DNA of 31,165 nucleotides, taken from positions 1 to 31,165 of the forward strand of contig CAKOSN010000022.1 of NCBI GenBank assembly GCA_934102255.1. The letters run 5' to 3'. This DNA comes from an uncultured Bacilli bacterium (GTDB lineage Bacteria; Bacillota_I; Bacilli_A; RF39; UBA660). The translations under genes and the position numbers were made by a program. The notes under the pieces are model-generated. The model did not search any database and was not told where the DNA came from. It worked only from the letters and a program-made list of their open reading frames with translations. The first letter of the stretch is position 1. Every line of letters starts with the position of its first letter. This document shows positions 6,461 to 15,203 of this stretch, piece by piece.

Positions 6461-7663
6461 TCAATCAAACATATCTACTTTATCATAATAAGCAGTTTTT
6501 ATTGGTTCACCTAGTTCTTTTATTGGAATTAATGTACCTTCCAAATTATATTCTATATATCTGTCTAAATATTTATCACACCATTCCCCATTTGGTTCGT
6601 TACCCTCACCGAACATTAGAGTTAAATCTATAACCATTGCGTCCCTGAATGTAAATTCTGCCCATTTATAACTTTCTATATAAAGGCTGTCATTTATAGA
6701 ATTAGTAATAAAATATCCTGTATAATTTCCTGTATCAGTTGTAGAAACTATATGTTGCAATTTGGGCCAATACTCATTGCCATTTTTGTATGTATATTGA
6801 GTTATATCTAAAACATTTGCAGATGTTGTTGGCCATCTTTCATATATTGACAATATATTTATTTTATATAAGTAGTAATGATTTATTTTTGCTACATTCC
6901 TTAAAAGATGAACATAAATTGAACCATTTATATATGTTAGCCCATCTGTCGAAGCAGTAATAGAACCATCATTATTATATAAAAGTTTATAAAGCTTTGT
7001 AGCCTTTGGTTTTCCAGCATTATTTAATTTCACATAATACTTCCGACACTCTCCATCATCTATTAAATCGCCACCATTACTTTGGCAAACCTTGTTTATT
7101 TCATCTTCTGTTACAGGACTAGATATAACAACTATTTTACCTCCCCATTTATCAGTTCCATCATTTTTTATATCATTAATAGTCGTATCATAGTCTAGCC
7201 ATACTCTTAAATCAAAAGATACGGAACCGCCTACAGGGAGATATCCTGACTTTAAAGTATTTGAGACTTTACCATTTTTTAAAGATACTTCTGTTTCATT
7301 ATACCTGTTGATAACCTGAGGATTAGTATTATTTAAAGAAGTCTTTATAAATCTAGTATCAATATTACTAGTATTTAGAGTTTCTAAATTTATTTTATAA
7401 TAAGCATTTATATCGCAATTATTAGTTATCTTAAATGTATATGGTGTTAATTTACTACCAGCCTCATCACTAATAGGATATTGCTTTTCTAAATTAATAG
7501 CATTTGATTCACTACTATATATTATATCAAAACAACTAGTCATGGCCGTATTTACATTATTCTGACTAACATTGATATTCCATAACGAATAAGATACACC
7601 TATTCCTAATAAAAGTGTTAAAATTACTGATAAACTCACCATAATTATATACTTCTTTTTCAT
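6461..7663 (-). CDS. Secreted or membrane-anchored surface protein with TasA/camelysin-like N-terminus
   Basis: A 400-aa exported protein. Residues 1-28 form a lysine-led hydrophobic signal segment ending near SYSLW, the arrangement seen in TasA/camelysin-like and other SipW-type surface proteins. The next about 150 residues are beta-rich. Two cysteines sit in a CQSNGGDLIDDGEC stretch near 190-205. Near residue 346 is DLTLMFGEGNEP, a motif I associate with phage-tail and carbohydrate-binding proteins of gut Firmicutes. No sortase motif or C-terminal membrane helix is seen. It is transcribed divergently from an XRE regulator with a palindrome between them. It ends in TGA, the only TGA stop found here. 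Function is probably adhesion or carbohydrate contact, inferred only. Confidence 0.6.
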   Translation of the reverse strand: MKKKYIIMVSLSVILTLLLGIGVSYSLWNINVSQNNVNTAMTSCFDIIYSSESNAINLEKQYPISDEAGSKLTPYTFKITNNCDINAYYKINLETLNTSNIDTRFIKTSLNNTNPQVINRYNETEVSLKNGKVSNTLKSGYLPVGGSVSFDLRVWLDYDTTINDIKNDGTDKWGGKIVVISSPVTEDEINKVCQSNGGDLIDDGECRKYYVKLNNAGKPKATKLYKLLYNNDGSITASTDGLTYINGSIYVHLLRNVAKINHYYLYKINILSIYERWPTTSANVLDITQYTYKNGNEYWPKLQHIVSTTDTGNYTGYFITNSINDSLYIESYKWAEFTFRDAMVIDLTLMFGEGNEPNGEWCDKYLDRYIEYNLEGTLIPIKELGEPIKTAYYDKVDMFD

Positions 7664-7704
7664 GTTTACACCGCCTATTATTAATTTATATCTTGCTAAT
7701 TTTT

Positions 7705-7713
7705 ATTATAGCA
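7705..7713 (-). promoter_or_regulatory. Extended -10 promoter of the surface-protein gene
   Basis: Minus-strand TGCTATAAT (hexamer 7705-7710) is a perfect extended -10. The -35 region is TTGATT-like at a short 15-bp spacing. The palindrome at 7733-7747 abuts the expected -35 position. The gene's ribosome site is GGCGGTG. Confidence 0.55.
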
Positions 7714-7732
7714 AAGTGATTAAGCAATCAAT

Positions 7733-7756
7733 CTTACATGGTGTAAGAGTTATAAT
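7733..7756 (+). promoter_or_regulatory. Palindromic operator and -10 box upstream of the XRE gene
   Basis: CTTACA-TGG-TGTAAG (7733-7747) is a perfect 6-bp dyad with a 3-bp centre. A TATAAT box follows at 7751-7756 on the plus strand, so the dyad would lie in the spacer of the regulator's own promoter. It also abuts the -35 region of the divergent surface-protein gene. One bound dimer could control both genes. Binding by the adjacent XRE protein is inference. Confidence 0.5.
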
Positions 7757-7792
7757 AATTATTTTCTATTACAATAATATTAGATGTAACTT

Positions 7793-8110
7793 ATGCGAAA
7801 TAATAGAGAAGAATTTGATGTAATTAAAACTAAAATAAATATGACTAATTTAAAAGAACTTCGATTAAAGAAAGGCTACTCCCAAGTAAAATTACAACAC
7901 TTAGTTGGAGTAAGTTCTTCTTCAATCGAGGCTTATGAACAAGGAGTAAGAATACCTTCTTTACCTGTCATTTATAAATTAAGTGAGGTGTTAGACTGTT
8001 CTATAGATTGTCTAGTTGGTAAAGAAAAAGATATTGATAAATACTACAGTCTTGCAGAAGAAGATAAGGAAAAGATAGTTAAAGAAATTAATGAAATGTT
8101 AAAAAAATAG
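7793..8110 (+). CDS. XRE-family helix-turn-helix regulator
   Basis: A 105-aa protein with an HTH_3 domain at about residues 19-75 (LKELRLKKGYSQVKLQHLVGVSSSSIEAYEQG), followed by a short acidic tail helix that could dimerise. It has the phage-repressor-like DNA-binding fold and no enzymatic or protease domain. The 16 residues before MTNLKELR are unusual for the family, and neither this ATG nor the internal one at 7841 has a good Shine-Dalgarno site, so the start is uncertain. It is divergent from the surface-protein gene and probably controls it and itself through the palindrome at 7733. It ends in a long terminator shared with uvrA. Confidence 0.8.
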   Translation: MRNNREEFDVIKTKINMTNLKELRLKKGYSQVKLQHLVGVSSSSIEAYEQGVRIPSLPVIYKLSEVLDCSIDCLVGKEKDIDKYYSLAEEDKEKIVKEINEMLKK

Positions 8111-8150
8111 ATACTAAGTAACCATCATCATAGTTATTTAATATCTATTT
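8105..8150. terminator. Bidirectional terminator between the XRE gene and uvrA
   Basis: Long stem of about 17 pairs with one mismatch: AAATAGATA (8105-8113) with TATCTATTT (8142-8150), then TAAGTAAC with GTTATTTA inside, and a loop of about 10 nt. T-rich runs follow on both strands, including seven T on the minus strand. It ends both convergent transcripts. Confidence 0.85.
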
Positions 8151-8186
8151 TAATTTATTATTTAATATAAGTATAATTTATATTTT

Positions 8187-11018
8187 TTAAACACGGTATT
8201 TATCAATTAAATATTTTTTTAAATACTGACCGGTATAGGAGTTAGGATTTTGGGCTACTTCTTCAGGAGTACCAGTACATACTATCTCGCCACCGCCAGC
8301 ACCGCCTTCGGGACCTAAATCAATAATATAGTCGGCTACTTTTATAACATCTAAATTGTGTTCAATAACAACAACGGTATCACCATTATCAACTATTCTT
8401 TGTAAAATAACTAATAACTTTTTAATATCATCAATATGAAGTCCAGTCGTTGGTTCATCTAAGATAAATAAACTCTTACCAGTTGGTTTCTTTTGTAATT
8501 CTTTGGCTAACTTAACACGACCGGCCTCACCACCAGATAAAGTTGGAGCACCTTGGCCTAATTCAACATATGATAAACCAACATCCATCATAATATCTAA
8601 AGTACTCTTTATTTTTGGAACATTACTAAAGAATTCTTGGGCTTCTTCCACACGCATTTTCAAAATATCAGCGATATTCTTACCCTTGTAGCGAATATTT
8701 AAAGTATCTTTATTATAGCGAGTTCCATGACAAACTTCACAAGGAACATAAACATCAGGTAGAAAGTGCATTTCTATTTTTTTAACTCCATCACCGTAAC
8801 AAGCCTCACAACGACCGCCTTTGACATTGAAGGAGAATCTGCCTTTATCGAAGCCACGAATCTTAGCCTCTTTAGTTTGGGCAAGTAAATCTCTGATGTC
8901 ATCAAACAAGCCAACATAAGTAGCCGGATTGCTTCTTGGGGTTCTACCGATTGGATCTTGAGAAATTTGAACAACTTTATCTATTTCATTTATACCTTTA
9001 ATTTTTTTACATTTACCTGGAAATACTTTAGATTTAGGATAAATATTTTTAAATACAGACTTATAAAGAATTTCGTTTACTAAAGAACTCTTGCCGGAAC
9101 CAGATACACCAGTTACACAGACAAATTTACCTAAAGGTATTTTAACATCTATATTTTTTAAATTATGTTCTGTAGCACCGATTATCTCTAAGAACTTACC
9201 ATTACCTTTTCTTCTTTCTTTAGGAATTGGAATAAAGTATTCACCCGACAAGTATTTACCGGTTAAAGAATTAGGATTTTTCATGACTTCTTCGGGAGTA
9301 CCCGCTGCCATAACTTGACCGCCTTCTTTACCAGCACGAGGTCCAATATCTACTAAGTAATCACTGGCTAGCATAGTATCACTATCATGCTCTACAACAA
9401 TCAAAGTATTACCGAGATTAACCATTTCTTTCAAAGAACTAATTAGTTTATCATTATCTCTTTGATGTAAACCGATACTTGGTTCATCAAGAACATATAA
9501 AACGCCACTTAGACGACTACCAATTTGAGTAGCAAGACGAATTCTTTGCAATTCACCACCGGATAAACTACCAGCCATTCGATCTAAAGTTAAATAATCT
9601 AAACCAACATTTTTTAAAAATTCTAAACGATTTATTATTTCTTTAACAATTAATTTACTAATTTCTTGTTGTTCTTTAGTTAACTTTAAATTTCTAATAA
9701 ATTCTAATAAGTTACCAATACTCATTTGGGTCATTTCATAAATATTTTTCTTGTTTATAAAGACATTTAGGATACCTTCTTTTAAACGCGCCCCATGACA
9801 AACAGGACAAGTAAGTTCCATCATGTAATTATCTAACCATTCTCTTATCCAACTAGAAGATGTTTCAATATAACGGCGTTCTAGGTTGGTAATAATACCC
9901 TCGTAATAATCAGTAGTAAATCTTTTATTACCATTTTTAGCAGTATATTCAAATTTTAATGGTTCATCACTACCATATAAAAGAATTTTCTTTTCTTTTT
10001 TAGTTAATTCTTTATAAGGTTTATTCATATCAATATGATAATAGTCACAAGCCGTTTTAACATTAGTATAGAAGATATTAGTATCATCTTTTAAAGTTTG
10101 AATAGCTCCTTCATTAATAGAAAGTGTTTTATCAGGTACAAGTAAGTCTTCACTAATAGCAGTTTTAAAGCCTAAACCTTTACATTCAGGACAAGCTCCA
10201 AATGGGGCGTTGAAAGAAAACATATTAGGTTCTAAGTCTGGTAAGGAATAATTACATTCAATACAGGCAAATTTTTCACTCCATAAAATTTCTTCACCGT
10301 CAATAACATGGATTAAAACCATCCCATCAGCAAGTTTAGTTGCCGTTTCAATAGCCTCAAAGACACGAGAGCGCTCACTAGGACTTAGAACAATTCTATC
10401 AACAACCGCTTCAATACTGTCTTTAACATTTTTTTCTAAAGTAATTTCTTCATCTAGACCGTAAACAGTTCCATTAACTCTTACTCTAGAGTATCCTTCT
10501 TTTCTTAGGTCATCTAAAATATCTTTATGAGTTCCCTTTTCATTACGAACGATAGGAGCCATTATTTCTAATTTAGTTCCTTCGGGCATGTTCATAACTT
10601 TATTAGTCATTTCTTCAATACTTTGATGAACGATTGGAGTATGATGATTTGGACAATAAGGTGTACCAATACGAGCATACAATAGTTTTAAATAATCATA
10701 AATTTCAGTTACGGTACCAACTGTACTACGTGGATTGTTATTAGTAGTTTTTTGGTCAATGGCAATGCTTGGACTTAATCCTTCGATTGAATCAACATCT
10801 GGTTTTTCACTGCCTCCTAAGAACTGACGAGCATAGCTTGATAAGCTCTCAACGAATCTTCTTTGACCTTCAGAATAAATAGTATCAAAGGCTAGCGAAG
10901 ATTTACCGGAACCAGATACACCAGTCATAACGATTAGTGAGTTTTTAGGTAAATCTAAATCAATATTTTTTAAATTATTTTCTCTTGCTCCTCTTATTAT
11001 AATTTTATCATTTTTCAT
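8187..11018 (-). CDS. uvrA: Excinuclease ABC subunit UvrA
   Basis: A 943-aa full-length UvrA, the damage-recognition ATPase of nucleotide-excision repair, which scans DNA as UvrA2 or UvrA2B and loads UvrB. Two ABC modules are visible. Walker A motifs GVSGSGKSS are at about residues 33-41 and 637-645, and LSGGE signatures are in each half. There are CxxC zinc-binding pairs: CIEC with CPEC near 255-285, CPVC near 410, and CEAC with CEVC near 735-765. The start has an AAGGGTGA site 8 nt upstream. It lies 36 nt after the radical SAM gene with no terminator between, so the two may be co-transcribed. uvrB is elsewhere (19975-21927). Confidence 0.98.
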   Translation of the reverse strand: MKNDKIIIRGARENNLKNIDLDLPKNSLIVMTGVSGSGKSSLAFDTIYSEGQRRFVESLSSYARQFLGGSEKPDVDSIEGLSPSIAIDQKTTNNNPRSTVGTVTEIYDYLKLLYARIGTPYCPNHHTPIVHQSIEEMTNKVMNMPEGTKLEIMAPIVRNEKGTHKDILDDLRKEGYSRVRVNGTVYGLDEEITLEKNVKDSIEAVVDRIVLSPSERSRVFEAIETATKLADGMVLIHVIDGEEILWSEKFACIECNYSLPDLEPNMFSFNAPFGACPECKGLGFKTAISEDLLVPDKTLSINEGAIQTLKDDTNIFYTNVKTACDYYHIDMNKPYKELTKKEKKILLYGSDEPLKFEYTAKNGNKRFTTDYYEGIITNLERRYIETSSSWIREWLDNYMMELTCPVCHGARLKEGILNVFINKKNIYEMTQMSIGNLLEFIRNLKLTKEQQEISKLIVKEIINRLEFLKNVGLDYLTLDRMAGSLSGGELQRIRLATQIGSRLSGVLYVLDEPSIGLHQRDNDKLISSLKEMVNLGNTLIVVEHDSDTMLASDYLVDIGPRAGKEGGQVMAAGTPEEVMKNPNSLTGKYLSGEYFIPIPKERRKGNGKFLEIIGATEHNLKNIDVKIPLGKFVCVTGVSGSGKSSLVNEILYKSVFKNIYPKSKVFPGKCKKIKGINEIDKVVQISQDPIGRTPRSNPATYVGLFDDIRDLLAQTKEAKIRGFDKGRFSFNVKGGRCEACYGDGVKKIEMHFLPDVYVPCEVCHGTRYNKDTLNIRYKGKNIADILKMRVEEAQEFFSNVPKIKSTLDIMMDVGLSYVELGQGAPTLSGGEAGRVKLAKELQKKPTGKSLFILDEPTTGLHIDDIKKLLVILQRIVDNGDTVVVIEHNLDVIKVADYIIDLGPEGGAGGGEIVCTGTPEEVAQNPNSYTGQYLKKYLIDKYRV

Positions 11019-11054
11019 AAATAATCACCCTTACTTCTTTATTTATTTCTAATA

Positions 11055-11894
11055 TTAATTATCTTTTGATGTGTTAATTTTTTTTGCACTTTTTATTCTA
11101 TCATAGAAATTACAATGACGACAAAATTCTTCACATTTTTTATTATTTAAAAAGTTTTCTTGCATATCTTTAGCTCTTTTTTCTTTAAGAATATCATCTA
11201 TTTCATCATTGAAGATATTTCCTAAAGTTATTGTACCATTATAATCTAGGCAACAAGGAACAATATCCCCATTTACTAAAATACCAATATGACTACGCAA
11301 TCCCATACAAGAACCTTCTTCATTATAATAATCATTATTTAAATCAGGCCAAATGAAAGGAATTTCTCGGTCTAAATAAATATTATCCTGTATTTTATTA
11401 TTCCCATTTAAGTTAGTTTTATAATAGTTTTCTAGTTTTTCAATAATTTTCTTAGAACTAGCCTGTTCATTCCATAAACGGTAGACAATTATTGTACCTT
11501 GTTTATGCAACTTATCCACAGCCTCGAATATATTTTTAAGGTAATTATCAATTTCTTCATCATTTTTAATAGCTTGTAAAGAAATATTTAGTTGGTGGAT
11601 ATTAGGATTATCTGCGATTTTTTTAATTAAATAACCATTAGTAGTTATATTAATTTTAAAGCCATAAGTTATTGTTGCTATGTTAATAAATTCATTAATA
11701 TGACTATGAACTAAGGGTTCGCCCATTAAGTGGAAGTATAAATAGTCAGTATAATCTTTTAACTTTGGTAAAATTTTTTGAAAAGTTTCTAAGGACATCT
11801 CTTGTTTTAAACGATTATTACCAGGACAAAAACTACATTTTAAATTACATATATTAGTTATTTCTAAATAAATTTTCTTAAATAGTTTTTTCAT
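11055..11894 (-). CDS. Radical SAM protein with SPASM-type C-terminal domain
   Basis: A 279-aa radical S-adenosylmethionine enzyme. The CxxxCxxC iron-sulfur motif is C16-C20-C23 in ITNICNLKCSFCPG. The GEP motif (MGEPLVH, about 57-63) and the TTNGYL strand follow. The C-terminal third has a SPASM-like cysteine set for auxiliary clusters: C196, C214-C215, and C254/C258/C261, with the typical VPCCLDYNG...LGNI segment. Such enzymes often modify peptides or act as anaerobic sulfatase-maturase relatives. No precursor-peptide or sulfatase gene is seen nearby, so the substrate is unknown. uvrA follows 36 nt later. An AAAGGGG stretch lies rather far (about 11 nt) before the ATG. Confidence 0.88.
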   Translation of the reverse strand: MKKLFKKIYLEITNICNLKCSFCPGNNRLKQEMSLETFQKILPKLKDYTDYLYFHLMGEPLVHSHINEFINIATITYGFKINITTNGYLIKKIADNPNIHQLNISLQAIKNDEEIDNYLKNIFEAVDKLHKQGTIIVYRLWNEQASSKKIIEKLENYYKTNLNGNNKIQDNIYLDREIPFIWPDLNNDYYNEEGSCMGLRSHIGILVNGDIVPCCLDYNGTITLGNIFNDEIDDILKEKRAKDMQENFLNNKKCEEFCRHCNFYDRIKSAKKINTSKDN

Positions 11895-11984
11895 TATAAT
11901 ATTTTACCCCTTTCTATTTATAGAAATATAGTTATTAAGTTTTAAATTAACATTGTTTTTTTATTCATTGATTTTATAAAGATT

Positions 11985-12650
11985 TTAACTAAGTTTTTTA
12001 GATGTTTTAGCTAACTCATAAGAAGCCTTATTTTCAATTAAATAGTTTTCTAAAGTAGCAATTAATTGTTTATTTATTCTATTAACACTTTTTATATCTA
12101 TTAGATTAGTTGCTTGTTTTTGATACTCTGTTTCTAAGGCTGCTAAGTAGTTAGAAAAGATATTTACTAAGGTAGTATCGCTCATGTTTTTAGCATTAGG
12201 ATTAGTACTCATAAGAATTTCACAACTAGCTAAAGTACTTACATCATCCATGACAAACTTAGCATTATTTTTGCTAACTAATATAAATAACTTAATTAAA
12301 GTTATACGATTACTACGGCTTATATAATATTTATATACTTCTAAAGGATTTATATAGTGATTACTAGCTTTACCACTTAATATTCTTTTTATTTCACCAT
12401 GGTAAATACATTGATTAGTTAGAGGATTTAATTTAGTATATGTATCTTCTATCTTACTATCGAATGATTCTAATTCTTCTTTGTTAGCGTTTGTCAATTC
12501 TTTTTCTTTAAGTTCAAGTAAAGAATGGTCGCGATTGGCCATGTATATAATGTTATATATACAAGTAGCTCTTTTTTGCTTTATCTTAAATAAAATCTTT
12601 TCATTTATATCTAATAGACTTTTAATTTCTTCTTTAGTTAGTTCAAACAT
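11985..12650 (-). CDS. Hypothetical protein, mostly helical
   Basis: A 221-aa protein that I do not recognise. The chosen ATG (MFELTKEEIKSLLDINEK) has GGGGTGAT 5 nt upstream; an earlier in-frame ATG at 12665 lacks a ribosome site. The sequence is soluble-looking, lysine-rich and helical, with no membrane segment, no signal peptide and no clear catalytic motif. A short LFILVSKNNAKFVMDDVSTLASCE stretch near the middle could be the fold core (roughly residues 125-150). It lies 90 nt upstream of the radical SAM gene on the same strand, with no terminator seen between. Confidence 0.6.
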   Translation of the reverse strand: MFELTKEEIKSLLDINEKILFKIKQKRATCIYNIIYMANRDHSLLELKEKELTNANKEELESFDSKIEDTYTKLNPLTNQCIYHGEIKRILSGKASNHYINPLEVYKYYISRSNRITLIKLFILVSKNNAKFVMDDVSTLASCEILMSTNPNAKNMSDTTLVNIFSNYLAALETEYQKQATNLIDIKSVNRINKQLIATLENYLIENKASYELAKTSKKLS

Positions 12651-12674
12651 AATATCACCCCACATTGCTCGGTT

Positions 12675-12683
12675 ATTGTATCA
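12675..12683 (-). promoter_or_regulatory. Extended -10 promoter upstream of the 221-aa gene
   Basis: Minus-strand TGATACAAT (hexamer 12675-12680) fits an extended -10. No clear -35 is visible. It lies about 25 nt before the ATG at 12650. Confidence 0.4.
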
Positions 12684-12881
12684 TATATTTATGATGTGTG
12701 GTTAAAAATTTGTTATTTTATTTAAGTTAGTTTCATAGCAACTACTATATAAATAATGAAAATAATTATTAAGACTTATTATGTTTTATAGATAGTAGGA
12801 TACGCTAGATTTATTAGGGTTGCAAGCTATTTTTAACAAATAAAGAAAAAATTTTATAGTGAAGTTAATTTTTAGAGCTGG

Positions 12882-12910
12882 TTTACAATTAATATTGTTT
12901 ATATTATAAT
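12882..12910 (+). promoter_or_regulatory. Promoter of the second XRE gene
   Basis: TTTACA (12882-12887), 17-bp spacer, TATAAT (12905-12910): one of the best promoters in the window. The start codon follows 26 nt later, with a TAGGATGA ribosome site. Confidence 0.7.
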
Positions 12911-12936
12911 ATAAATAGAAATGGTAGGATGATTTT

Positions 12937-13272
12937 ATGAACAATATAAAAAAGATTAGAATTAAGAGAAATATAACGCAAGTTGATTTAGCTAAAGTTA
13001 TTAATGTTAAACAAGAAACTATCAGTGCTTACGAATCAGGAAAAGCTCAACCTAGTTGCGAAGCTTTAATAAAAATTGCTGATTATTTGAATACTTCTTG
13101 TGATTATTTACTTGGTCGTATTGAAGATGATTCACCGTTGACAGGTTATAATATTAAAAGTATGAATCCTAAGACTTATAAAATGATTAATAATTTCTTA
13201 ATGTTAAAGGATAGAGAAAAAGATGAATGTTTATGGTATAGTGAAGCAATTAGAAAGAGAGATTTTAATTAG
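12937..13272 (+). CDS. XRE-family helix-turn-helix regulator
   Basis: A 111-aa protein whose HTH_3 domain fills residues 3-62 (IKKIRIKRNITQVDLAKVINVKQETISAYESG), followed by CDYLLGR, a frequent end of this domain in Firmicutes regulators. The C-terminal 45 residues are helical and may dimerise. The start is clear, with a good promoter and ribosome site. It stands alone: the upstream gene is divergent, and downstream is the 3' end of a group II intron on the other strand. The target is unknown. About 27% of its residues match the other XRE protein by eye, which reflects only the shared domain. Confidence 0.85.
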   Translation: MNNIKKIRIKRNITQVDLAKVINVKQETISAYESGKAQPSCEALIKIADYLNTSCDYLLGRIEDDSPLTGYNIKSMNPKTYKMINNFLMLKDREKDECLWYSEAIRKRDFN

Positions 13273-13322
13273 TTTATATTAGTTTCTAATTATAAAGTTA
13301 CAAGAGATAGAATCGAGTAGAG

Positions 13323-13398
13323 AAAAATAACTAAAAAATTTTTTAATTATTTTGTCCCTCTCACACCACCGTACGTACCGTTCGGTATACGGCGGTTC
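13323..13398 (-). ncRNA. Group II intron domains V and VI
   Basis: Domain V: ACCGCCGTA (minus strand, 13396-13388) pairs with TACGGTGGT (13373-13365). The two-base CG bulge is at 13374-13375, and the upper stem TACC/GGTA is capped by GAAC. The CCGC segment fits the CGC catalytic triad of class C rather than AGC. Domain VI: AAAATAA pairs with TTATTTT (13347-13353 with 13324-13330) around an AT-only loop; it would hold the branch-point A. These are the catalytic core of the ribozyme. Confidence 0.8.
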
Positions 13399-13401
13399 AA
13401 T

Positions 13402-14673
13402 TTATATTACAGTATGTACTTTTAAATAATGGTCTAGTGGCATCACTAGACCTTTTCGCTTTAATCTTTCATTTGTTATCGCTAACTGAATTGGATATGT
13501 TTTGCATGTTGCCCAGTAACTTTTTCTAGCATAAGAGCATGCTCTTGCAGTGTTTTTATCTAGTCCTAACTTCATTAAACATCTTATTCTATTATTTGGA
13601 GTTTTCCATTGTTTCCATATAATGCATCTTATTCTTCGTCTTAAATGTTCTCCAATTTTAGTTATATTCACTTTCATATCCGCTATCTTAAAGTAATTTA
13701 TCCATCCTCTTATAACTTGATTTAACTTTATAATTCTTTCTTCTAATGAGATACTCCAGCTTCTTTTTGTAAGCTGTTTTAGTTTTCTCTTAAACTTTTG
13801 AATCGACTTTAGATGAGGTTTTGGTTTAATTATTCCAGTTTTGGTATAATAAAATCCATATCCTAGATATTTAATTTGATTTGGTCTTGCAACCTTACTT
13901 TTCTCTACATTGACTTTTAATCCTAGTTTCTTTTCAATAAATCTTGTTATACTTTCCATAACTCGGTTTGCTGCTTTTTCACTTTGGACTACAATTATGC
14001 AATCGTCTGCATATCTAGTAAAATTTAAACCTCTCTTTTCAAGTTCTTTATCAAGTTCATTTAACATGATATTTGATAATAATGGTGAAAGATTACCACC
14101 TTGTGGAGTACCTACAGTTGTCGGGCTGACAATACCGTTCTCCATTACTCCACTTACTAAATATTTTCTTATTAATGACACTAACTCTCCGTCATGTACT
14201 GTTTTCATGATAATAGATATTAATTTATCATGGCATACTGTATCAAAGAACTTTTGAAGGTCTATATCAACTATCCAAGTGTACCCGTCATTAAAATATT
14301 CCAATAATTTAATAATTGCCATTTCACATGAGCGACCTGGTCTAAAGCCATAACTTGTTTTGCTAAATTGCGTTTCGTATATTGGTGATAGCACTTGTGC
14401 TATCGCTTGTTGAATTACTCTGTCTATAACAGTGGGTATTCCTAGGCCTCTTTTATCCCCATTATCCTTCGGAATATAAACTCTTCGTACTGGACTTGGT
14501 TTGTACTTTCTTTTTCTTATTTGTTCCTTGATTTCTTCCTTATGTTCATAAAAATATGGATACAGCATATCAACAGTTATTCCATCAATGCCACTTGCAC
14601 CTTTATTCTTATATACTTGGTCGCACGCTTTTATCAAGTTATTGTCATTTAATACTCTTTCTAGTAATTCCAT
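13402..14673 (-). CDS. ltrA: Group II intron reverse transcriptase/maturase
   Basis: A 423-aa intron-encoded protein. The reverse-transcriptase domain (about 55-285) has VRRVYIPKDNG, GIPTVIDRVIQQA, SYGFRPGRS (107-115), the DIDLQKFFD catalytic strand, GTPQGGNLSPLLSNI and the YADD active site (221-224). The maturase/X domain (about 300-380) includes IRGWINYF. No HNH endonuclease domain is present, which is normal for class C proteins that use nicked or single-stranded DNA at replication forks. It binds the intron RNA to help splicing and copies it during retrohoming. The gene is intact, with length and motifs typical of class C. Confidence 0.95.
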   Translation of the reverse strand: MELLERVLNDNNLIKACDQVYKNKGASGIDGITVDMLYPYFYEHKEEIKEQIRKRKYKPSPVRRVYIPKDNGDKRGLGIPTVIDRVIQQAIAQVLSPIYETQFSKTSYGFRPGRSCEMAIIKLLEYFNDGYTWIVDIDLQKFFDTVCHDKLISIIMKTVHDGELVSLIRKYLVSGVMENGIVSPTTVGTPQGGNLSPLLSNIMLNELDKELEKRGLNFTRYADDCIIVVQSEKAANRVMESITRFIEKKLGLKVNVEKSKVARPNQIKYLGYGFYYTKTGIIKPKPHLKSIQKFKRKLKQLTKRSWSISLEERIIKLNQVIRGWINYFKIADMKVNITKIGEHLRRRIRCIIWKQWKTPNNRIRCLMKLGLDKNTARACSYARKSYWATCKTYPIQLAITNERLKRKGLVMPLDHYLKVHTVI

Positions 14674-15203
14674 ACTCGTTCTTTCCTTTCTAATTTCAAC
14701 ATTAATTATTTGTCTTTTGAGGATTTAATAATGAAGATACGCTTCACTGTTTACCTTTTATTTATTCTGACTAATAATCAACATAATTTTAGTGTACTTA
14801 AACACTATAAATTGTTCAGTCCTTCCTAGCTTTACTAGTACTACGACCTCGGCTGACTTCTTGTAATAAACCTTTTTTCGACCGACATTAATAATTGGCG
14901 TATTAAACCGCTTATACTTAATCGTTTACAAGACCTCCCGCGGTAAGACATATAACTTTCCTCGTTTACTCACTTGATTTACTGCATAAAATTACGTGTA
15001 TCTTTTGGACTTTGACTTGTTTTGTAACCTTATCCTTTTATGCAGCCTTTGTATCAAGTTTCTGTACGTTGAGTCACGATTTTGTTCCACACTTCCTTTA
15101 GCCCCAACCTCACAGTTGATGCGTTGTACTTCTCTAATACTTCGCAGATACTTACGCATATAGTGGACTTTCACCACCTAGTTATATGCCATGCACGGCA
15201 CAC
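14674..15203 (-). ncRNA. Group II intron RNA, domains I-III
   Basis: The 530 nt before the maturase start carry no gene. They contain typical intron 5' elements on the minus strand: GTGTGCC at the border, CTAGGTGGTGAAAGTCC about 25 nt later, GGCTAAAGGAAGTGTGGAAC, and GAAGTCAGCCGAGGTC further in. An apparent 61-aa frame at 14992-15177 is part of this structured RNA. Confidence 0.8.

Larger units (their letters stand above)
13313..15203 (-). mobile_element. Group II intron, bacterial class C (IIC), full length
   Basis: About 1.89 kb on the minus strand. The 5' end is GTGTGCCGTGCATGG at 15203, directly after the TTTTTT of a terminator hairpin, the insertion preference known for IIC introns. The reverse transcriptase lies inside domain IV. 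Domain V is intact near 13365-13396, domain VI follows, and the 3' end is near CTACTCGAT (about 13313), as in other class C introns. Neither the reading frame nor domain V shows damage, so it looks active. The exact 3' boundary is uncertain by a few bases. Confidence 0.85.

Noticed and set aside
14992..15177. 61-aa minus-strand frame upstream of the intron maturase
   Set aside because: It lies in the structured RNA of intron domain I, has no ribosome site and no known family.
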